A DNA stretch of 64,000 nt from the NCBI RefSeq assembly GCF_014633365.1, contig NC_068347.1, positions 15,398,433-15,462,432 on the forward strand. The letters run 5' to 3'. This stretch comes from Diospyros lotus (Eukaryota; Streptophyta; Magnoliopsida; Ericales; Ebenaceae). Below are positions 57,119 through 64,000 of the stretch, one piece after another. The notes under the pieces are model-generated. The model was not told the origin of the DNA, did no database searches, and was given only the letters and a program-made list of their open reading frames with translations. A program made the translations under genes and the position numbers. Every line of letters begins with the position of its first letter. The first letter of the stretch is position 1.

Positions 57119-59220
57119 GGTGCATAACATGGCAACAATAATGGGTGCATAGTAATTTCTAAGCTGCCAAGTCTGCCATATTCTCTGAAAAGTTTAAACG
57201 TACTAAATAAGTTTTTATTATTTGCATATTGTGTATTCTTATTTGCACATGATACTATATATATATATATATCCTGGTAAATAAGACAAAATATGGTATG
57301 AATAATAATCTCATGATGTTAATTAAGAAACATTATAGAATTTGAAAGTTTTAATAAAAAATATATAGATTAAAAATTAAATATATAAAATGTAAATTTA
57401 TATTTGTGAATACTTTTATAGTTTTATTATTAGATCAAATCATGTCAAGAAGAATTAATTTAAAAATCTTGAACTAATTATTTAAATTAATAGATTGAGA
57501 GATTAATAATATAAATTAATATTGCTACTCCTAAAATTAAAAGAATGATTTAAATAAATTATTTTTTATAGTCTGAATGAGGAGCCTGTGGTAGGGAAGG
57601 GCCTAGAAATTGTTATGAAAATTTAAATTTTAAATTTTATAGTGATCAAAATCGTGGGAGCATAGTATGATAACAATAATGGATGCATAGTATAGCAACA
57701 ATAATGAGTGCATAGCAATTTCTAGGCGCCCATATTCTCTGAAAAGTTTAAATGTACTTCTATCATTGTATCTATTTTTTTTAAATTCATATGATTTTGA
57801 CATAATTTGTTTATTTATTTATTTAGTTTTATAGTTATGAGCAAGTTAATAAGCTTTTATACTAAATAATTTAATACACATTTTTTTCTATAATAATTTT
57901 TATATAGTTTATTATGGCACCTAACTTGATATAATAATTCCTAAAATAAAAATATACTAAATATATTTTATTTAAAAAATATGTATTAGTTACAATTTAT
58001 TAATATGAAAAAATATTATTTAAAAATTAATTCATATTTCCTGCAAAAGCCCATGATTCCCTGCCATATTCCCTGCCATCAAATGCAAATGGGTTGAATC
58101 ATGGGAGTTTAGAAATTGTTATGAAAATTTAAACTTTAAATTTTATAGTAATAAGAATCGTGGGAGCATAGTATGGCAACAATAATGGGTGCATAGCAAT
58201 TTCTAGACTGTTATATTCTCTGAAAAGTTTAAATGTACTTCTATTATTGTATCTATTTTTTTTAAATTCATATGATTTTGATATAATTTATTTGTTTATT
58301 TAATTTTATAGCTATGAGCAAGTTAATAAGCTTTTATACTAAATAATTTAATACACATTTTTTTCTATAATAACTTTTATACAGTTTATTATGGCACCTA
58401 ATTTGGTATAATAATTCCTTAAATAAAAATATACTAAATATATTTATTTAAAAAATATGTATTAGTTACAATTTATTAATATGGAAAAATATTATTTAAA
58501 AATTAATTAATATTTCATGCAAAAGCCCATGATTCCCTGCAATATTCTATGCCATCAAATGCAAGTGGGTTGAATCATGGGAGCCTAGAAATTACAATAA
58601 AAATTCAAATTTTAAATTTTATAATGATTAGAATTATGGGAGGATAGCATGATAACAATAATGAATGCATAGTATGGCAACAATAATAGATGCATATTAA
58701 TTTCTAGGCTGCTATATTCTCTGAAAAGTTTAAATGTACTTCTATTATTGTATCTATTTTTTAAAATTCATATAATTTTAACATTATTTATTTATTTAGT
58801 TTTATAGCTATGAGTAAGTTAATAAGCTTTTATACTAAATAATTTAATACATTTTTTTTCTATAATAATTTTTGTACAGTTTATTATGGCACCTAATTTG
58901 GTATAATAATTCATAAAATAAAAATATACTAAATATATTTTATTTAAAAAATATGTATTAGTTACAATTTATCAATATGAAAAATATTATTTAAAAATTA
59001 ATCCATATTTCCTGCAAAAGTCCATGGTTCCCTGCCATATTCCCTGCTATCAAATGCAAGTGGGTTGAATCATGAGAGCCTAAAAATTGTTATGAAAATT
59101 CAAACTTTAAATTTTATAGTGATCAGAATCGTAGGAGTATAGCATGGCAACAATAATGGGTGCATAGTATGGCAATAATAATGGGTGTATAATACGACAA
59201 TAATACTATAAAATTAGAAG
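57119..59220. repeat. Tandem array of roughly 0.5-kb units in the hAT 5' region
   Basis: Units begin with CCTAGAAATTGTTATGAAAA or a close variant at 57601, 58107, 58583 and 59078 (periods 506, 476, 495); the last is truncated. Each contains CAACAATAATGGGTGCATAG (or variants), CATATTCTCTGAAAAGTTTA, ATGAGCAAGTTAATAAGC and TTCCTGCAAAAGCCCATG. 57119-57600 is a more diverged unit. The array lies upstream of the minus-strand transposase, between its start and the right terminal repeat. Confidence 0.88.
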
Positions 59221-60200
59221 ATGTGTGAACCTATAAAAACCTATAAAATTATTCTTTCCATATACTTGAAATTATTTCTCCCACGTGCTTGAATAGTTTA
59301 AAATTATTCCTGTCATATGTTGACAATTGTAATTATTATGAAATTGACTTTTAAATTATTCTCTGACATTTGAATTTTAAAGTTTGCAAGTTAAATTTTA
59401 AGAAATTGTATTTTTTACATAATTATATTATTATAAATATAATTATTGTTTGACCAATAATATAATTATTTTATTATAATTGAATAACAATCTTAAATTA
59501 GAGAATGAAAGATAAAGAGTACCAATACGTTGAAAAAAAATTGATTATATTTTGCTAACAGTTCATTCATTTATTAGCAAACTTATAATATTAGTATTTG
59601 TTTACTTAATATCTGTTTCTTACTTATTATTTGTTTATTTTTTTATTCCATTCAATTACAATTACTAACCCCTCTTCCAAACACCACACCACACCTGGAA
59701 TGACGCTAATAACTCTAATAGACAGCCCTTGTACCATAAATTCAATTGAAAAATTAAACACATTTGTGTTGAGTTTGAATTTAACTATTCATAAAAATAT
59801 TAAAGGCGAGATAAATATCATTAAGTATATATATTTATATTATTATAATTAATAATATATAATGTAACTAATAGCAAAATAACATTAGTTATATATCAAT
59901 CAGTACACCACCATTACCCAGATTTCCACACCACACCAAAAACAGGCTTTTACGATTATACAGAAATCACCCTAATAAACTATTTGTTTTCTATTGATGA
60001 ATAATTGGATCTGAACCCCATGACTACTACTTATCCAGAACCAACCCCACCCTAATTTTCACTAATTTCGACAGCCAAACCAACAGAACAACAAACAAAC
60101 TAATGAAACTCTATGGATATTTGATATTTGGACGGCATTTGGCTACTGTTGTTGGGTTGGGCTCGTTGAATTTTTATTTAAAATTAATTATTGAACTTTT
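59221..60200. other. AT-rich right part of the hAT element, no gene seen
   Basis: No domain recognised; the ORF 59631-59852 is AT-driven. The TCAATCAG/CACCACCA stretch near 59900 is not repeated. Confidence 0.6.
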
Positions 60201-60219
60201 AAATTATTCCTGGGCTTGT

Positions 60220-60453
60220 TGGGCCATTTTGATGGGTCAGGCTGGGCCAGTTGATGGTCTGGCCAACGGGTCATTTTGGTGGGCCGGATCGGGCCATTTT
60301 AGAGGGCCAATTGATAGGTCAGGCCGGGCTGCGGGCACATATTGCTGGCCCGGCACGGCCCGCATGCTGCTGGCGGGCCGGGCCGGGCCGGGCCGGCCCG
60401 TATGCTACAGTAACGGGCTGCCTATGGGGCGCCCGGCCCATTTCCCTTCTCTA
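60220..60453. repeat. hAT right subterminal GGGCC-rich region and terminal repeat
   Basis: More than ten GGGCC or GGCCC words, densest near 60375-60400 (GGGCCGGGCCGGGCCGG), mirrored by 44530-44700 at the left end. In hAT elements such subterminal words are usually transposase-binding sites. ORFs across it are repeat-driven. Confidence 0.75.
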
Positions 60454-60461
60454 ATAATGGC

Positions 60462-61077
60462 GGAGATGTCAGGATGAAAATTCAGGCAAGGATGAAGATG
60501 AATTCTTTTGGCTAAGGCAAAGCTATTGATCCGATCAGAATGACGATAAAAACGATAACGGAGGGAGAAGACGAAGAACACGAAGGTGAAACATTCCTCG
60601 ACAACTTGCGTTTTTCAATTCATTAGTAGCAGAAGAAGGATAATTAGGGTTAAGAAGCGTGGTTTGACTGACCATTTCAAATCCTCAAGATCTTGATCCC
60701 TGTGATTTAGATATATTTATCATTTTAAAATCAAGAAAGAGACTCAAACTCGCGATTTTGATTACGTGCTAATCTCACCAGCTCCGCCGAGCACGTCAGC
60801 TTCCAGATTTGACAACTACAATGCCGCGCTGACTATTTTCAATGAGCAATGGCGGCAATTTTACAGGAAATCCACGAGTGGATTGAATCAGTCGGCGCTT
60901 CACCGTTGCCTTTTTCTCGGTCTTTCTCGCTCCTTTAAGAGTTTTCTAATCTTAATCAAAGTCTATCCGTTTACCAGCCGGCGCTTACGGGGATCTCACG
61001 GGTAAAGTACAATTTTATGTAGAATGGATAAATATATAGAACTTTCTCGCATATGCCGCTGCACAGACTAACTGAAG
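60462..61077 (+). promoter_or_regulatory. Upstream region of the NCL gene
   Basis: 616 bp between the hAT insertion and the NCL start codon, expected to hold promoter and 5' UTR. AAATATATAG near 61031 is a weak TATA candidate, rather close to the ATG. Short upstream ORFs exist, for example 60849-60938 (MAAILQEIHEWIESV, 29 codons) and 60766-61005. They could be leader ORFs or chance. Confidence 0.4.
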
Positions 61078-61498
61078 ATGAGAAGTGAAAGGCGAGTATT
61101 CGGCGGCTTCCTCTCCGCCGCCCTAGCTTTAATTATCTTGGCCGGCGTAGCCCACGGGCGGCGCGTGAGCGAGGGTTCTTCGTCGCTGACGCCGCCGGAT
61201 CTCATCTCCGACGGCGTCCGGGATGGTGGATTCGGGGGCTGGCCGCTCCGGCTTGAGGGATTGGAGTTGGAGGCGCCGGAGGGGGAGGCGTGCGAACAGA
61301 CGTACGGCTTCATGCCTTGCACAACTACCGTGCTCGGTAACCTCTTCCTGATTTTGGTCTACGGCTACCTCATGTTCCTTGCCGCCACTTACCTATCCAG
61401 CGGCAGCGAGCTCTTGCTCGAGATTCTTGGACCTGGTATCGTCGGCGGCCTATTTCTCCCCATTCTTGGAGCTCTTCCCGATGCTATGCTTATTCTCG
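61078..61498 (+). CDS. NCL: Sodium/calcium exchanger NCL-like, exon 1
   Basis: NCL proteins are plant Na+/Ca2+ exchanger-like membrane proteins with EF hands, acting in calcium handling and salt response. The exon gives 140 codons plus one base. Residues 1-27 (MRSERRVFGGFLSAALALII, then LAGVAHG) form a signal peptide or first membrane segment. PPDLISDGV, then CEQTYGFMPCTTT and the segment NLFLILVYGYLMFLAATYLS lead to EILGPGIVGGLFLPILGALPDAML, the start of the first exchanger repeat and highly typical of NCL. A GT donor at 61499-61500 (CTCG/GTATTC) fits the point where the family continues with a Ser-Gly-Leu stretch; reading on would give a low-complexity tail and a stop at 61593. The start ATG is the first in frame. 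Later exons, with EF hands and the second repeat, are outside the window. The base composition is normal for a host gene. Confidence 0.85.
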
Positions 61499-64000
61499 GT
61501 ATTCATCCCAAACTTCTCATCCTCCTCTTCTTCCTTTCTTCTCTTTTTTTTTTTTTCTTCCCAATTCTCTGTTTATTGTTGCCTGGAAATTGATGACCAA
61601 CGAATGAGGAATGGTTGCTAAATAAAGCATGAAGTAGTTTGCTGGTCTTTTCGTTTTCCTGTGCATTAAATGCATGAGCTTTTACACAAGTTACTGGTTA
61701 ATCTGTTTCGAATGGTTACAGAATTTGGCTAATTTGTGAAGAATATTCGTCTTACGTGACCTAAAAGAGACTGTAATTATGCTTTTTCTGTTTTACTCTG
61801 GTATGAGAGATGTGACATATTTGGTTTAACTGCCTTTTATTGGGAAATCAGATGTCTTGTTCTTACCTTCTTTGCCCATTGGGAAATAAGAAGTGCTTGA
61901 GTGAAACTTGTCTTCCAACCATTACAATACGCCAAAAATTTTTGGATTTGATATATTTTTGTGACTTGGTTTAGAGAATTACTTCTGCTGGTTTTGGTTT
62001 AGAAGACAAACTTTAAATTCTTGAAATTTGAGTTAAATTTTGTTTTTGGTTTTTGTTGTTTGTGTTAAAAGAATTTTGTTTCTTAAGGCCATTTGAAGGG
62101 ATGTTTACTCCTCCTGTTGTCTCAGTCAAGGGATACACACGTTCAGTGCCTTTGCTTGAGCTGGAGATAATCTCCTTGCGCTCTTTGGAACTTGCTACTC
62201 GGATGAGCTTACCTCACAAAGTATCTCTATAACACAGTTCCTCCTTGCCCCTCAAGGCAGTTGGTTCCGTCTCCTGGTACTATCTGGATTTAGTCATTCC
62301 AAGATGTTGCCTTCATGCTCTTTGAAGATAATATTCTTCTCATTTCTTCTAATAAAATTCTTCCTTCATCTCTTAAAGGTCCTGGGTCTAAGGCAGATCT
62401 TAGGAGGTCATAACTTCATGAAGACACCCTTTGGAACTCGTGAACAAGAAAGTAAGTTCAAGAGTTATTGACGCACCCGCTTTCTTTTGATTGCCATGTA
62501 TCGGGAGAGATCACATCAAAGTCAATCACTGACAGAGAGGAGCCAAAGGGCAAAAATGAGGACAAAACTGTCTTTTCCAATGATGACAATAGTAACTAAC
62601 CCTCTTTAACACATGGGTGGGGACCTTGCTCTGAATTATTTTAGGCCTTACCCAAATGACTAGGCTATCTTAGGCGACCTAGAATATGCCCTATTCTATT
62701 AGGCACCGGGCTACTCTCATGAGGACATGTGGCCTCTGGCCATGTGCCATCCACACCCCATTTTGACCTATTAAGGGACTGAAACTGCCGTCGGTGAGGA
62801 GATGATCAGCATATATCTGCAAAAGGATCAATGCATAATGTTTGCCTCCTCCTCTACAGTGATTCTCGTAGCCTTCTCCAGCTCTACCTTGGATAGCCTC
62901 CCTGATCTTTGGCAACAATCATAACTTCCCAACAATCCAAGCTAGCTTATCGTAGCCTTATGGTCTGCTTATTTCCGACTGTGCAACACTATGGGCCCAT
63001 AACCTTCTCTTTCTTCTCTCCGTTCTTTTCTACCTATTTGCTGTTCTCCCTAGTCATTCTTCACTAATTTGTATTAGAGCCCAATTAATAATTCATAACA
63101 GATATAGATCTGTTTAAGCTTCAACACCAAAGCCATCATCAAGTTTGCATTGTTTTCCACTGTGTTTCATGCTGCTAGTGGAATCACTAAGCTGTTTCTG
63201 TGTCTTGGTTTTCAGCCATATTTGATCATGGACGACAGCCAAAGTCAAATAAAATGGAACTAACGGTTCTTGCAGTTCAAATTGTATAAATGTTTGACAA
63301 TATTTGACAACAACACTAATAGTTCTTGGCAAACTGTCTTGGTGTCAGCAACAAGTGCTCATTGCCATTGCCGTCACTGGTAGATCCTTTTGTGCTGATC
63401 ACTACCAGTTGGAGCTGTTATGATGAGGGGTCTTGCAGTTTAATTCATATTCCGATCAACAACTTTAGTCTTTTAAAATGATTAAATCCTTTCCCCCTCA
63501 ACGATAGATTTGAGGAAAGAATAGGAATTCTCAGGATTCATATCCAAAGATCAAGAAGAAGACAGAAAAATGTAAATTGTTCCCTTGGAACGTGAAAATG
63601 TTTTTAAATTGGTCCTAGTTACAGCTTGGAATAGAGTGGTTTTTCCAACGAGGAAAAGGATCCATTAACTTCAAAAGATTGTATGAGGAGCCATATAAGG
63701 TGAAAATCTCAATGGAATAGTTTATATGTCTGCATGTGGATGTTCTTATTTGGACATCTTGTTGGGGCTACTTGATTTATGTCCTTAATTTTATTTATTG
63801 TCAGGTTGTTATTAGACTAGATTTTTCAATATATATATATATATACATATATTAGGAAAGAACAAATATATCTTTTTTTTTCCTCTCAATATAAATTTGA
63901 CACACAATAGGAGAAAGCACCCCGTGCATAGTTAAAATTGAATGGAAGTTCCATCATATTAATATCTAGTGGAGTGTTATCTAGATTCCTGTAACGGATC
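61499..64000 (+). other. First intron of the NCL gene (runs past the window end)
   Basis: Begins GTATTC. No further NCL exon was found up to 64000, so the intron is at least 2.5 kb unless a short exon was missed. A pyrimidine run lies at 61525-61560. 62100-62950 is less AT-rich and may be an old mobile-element relic, but no domain could be read. An AT microsatellite occurs near 63830. ORFs at 62691-62918 and 63114-63332 are unrecognised. Confidence 0.55.

Larger units (their letters stand above)
44518..60453 (-). mobile_element. Complete Ac-like hAT transposon, target duplication ATAATGGC, with a nested Tat element
   Basis: Ends TAGAGGTGGGAAATGGG (44518) and, reversed, TAGAGAAGGGAAATGGG (60453) match at 15 of 17 bases. 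The 8-bp duplication ATAATGGC lies at 44510-44517 and 60454-60461. Both subterminal regions are packed with GGGCC/GGCCC words (44530-44700, 60220-60440). The transposase reads on the minus strand (47096 to about 45060). Removing the Tat element and one of its target copies leaves about 6.2 kb. Between transposase and right end lies an array of roughly 0.5-kb repeats. Confidence 0.9.

Noticed and set aside
61499..61593. Extension of NCL exon 1 to the stop at 61593
   Set aside because: Family similarity ends exactly before the GT at 61499; beyond it the frame is a run of Leu, Phe and Ser from a T-rich tract.
62100..62950. A possible second gene or NCL exon in the intron
   Set aside because: No NCL motif, no long frame and no recognisable domain; most likely an old repeat.

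Overview
This 64-kb window is nuclear DNA of a eudicot plant. It is AT-rich and intron-bearing, full of plant Ty1/copia and Ty3/gypsy LTR retrotransposons and hAT transposons, with two plant gene fragments at its edges. Nothing in it looks bacterial or organellar. All family names come from reading conserved motifs; no database search was possible.

Layout. (1) 1-2.3 kb: an intronless LOG-type cytokinin phosphoribohydrolase gene copy, cut between two adjacent codons by a 1450-bp solo LTR with a perfect GAGGG target duplication. (2) 2.3-7.0 kb: the 3' end of a gypsy element (untranslated region, polypurine tract, LTR), then an oppositely oriented LTR with a 62-bp tandem repeat. (3) 7.0-19.3 kb: a complete non-autonomous (LARD-like) gypsy element (LTRs 7048-8890 and 16970-19276, target duplication TCAAT) inserted in an older copia element. 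Nested in it are a 1.2-kb hAT element (duplication CATGTTCG) and a truncated antisense chromovirus. (4) 20.0-22.9 kb: two LTRs of one family joined head to head, one carrying a hAT remnant whose sister lies at 28.8 kb. (5) 22.9-33.8 kb: eroded LTR sequence, an antisense gypsy gag, a degenerate TTGCGGCAA-rich tract, and a Cassandra-type LTR with its 5S rRNA-like promoter. (6) 33.8-41.2 kb: a complete but decayed copia element (duplication GTTCT) split by a 2.5-kb gypsy solo LTR (duplication CTTTG). (7) 44.5-60.5 kb: a complete Ac-like hAT transposon (8-bp duplication ATAATGGC) with a broken BED-finger transposase. Its 5' side carries a roughly 0.5-kb tandem array, and in that array sits a young, nearly intact Tat-lineage gypsy element (47409-57118, duplication GGTGC). 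(8) 61.1-64 kb: exon 1 and a long first intron of an NCL-type sodium/calcium exchanger, the only likely functional host gene.

Relations. The clearest expression unit is the Tat element: gag-protease-RT-RNase H-integrase on the plus strand, converging with an antisense extra ORF that appears to have two 85-nt introns. The two meet at an array of 47-bp repeats, each unit holding two palindromes. Every autonomous element here carries stops or frameshifts, so movement would need proteins supplied from elsewhere.

Most worth following up: the LOG copy lying directly upstream of a gypsy 3' end, the antisense spliced ORF with its palindromic intergenic repeats, the head-to-head LTRs, and the repeat array in the 5' region of the hAT transposase.
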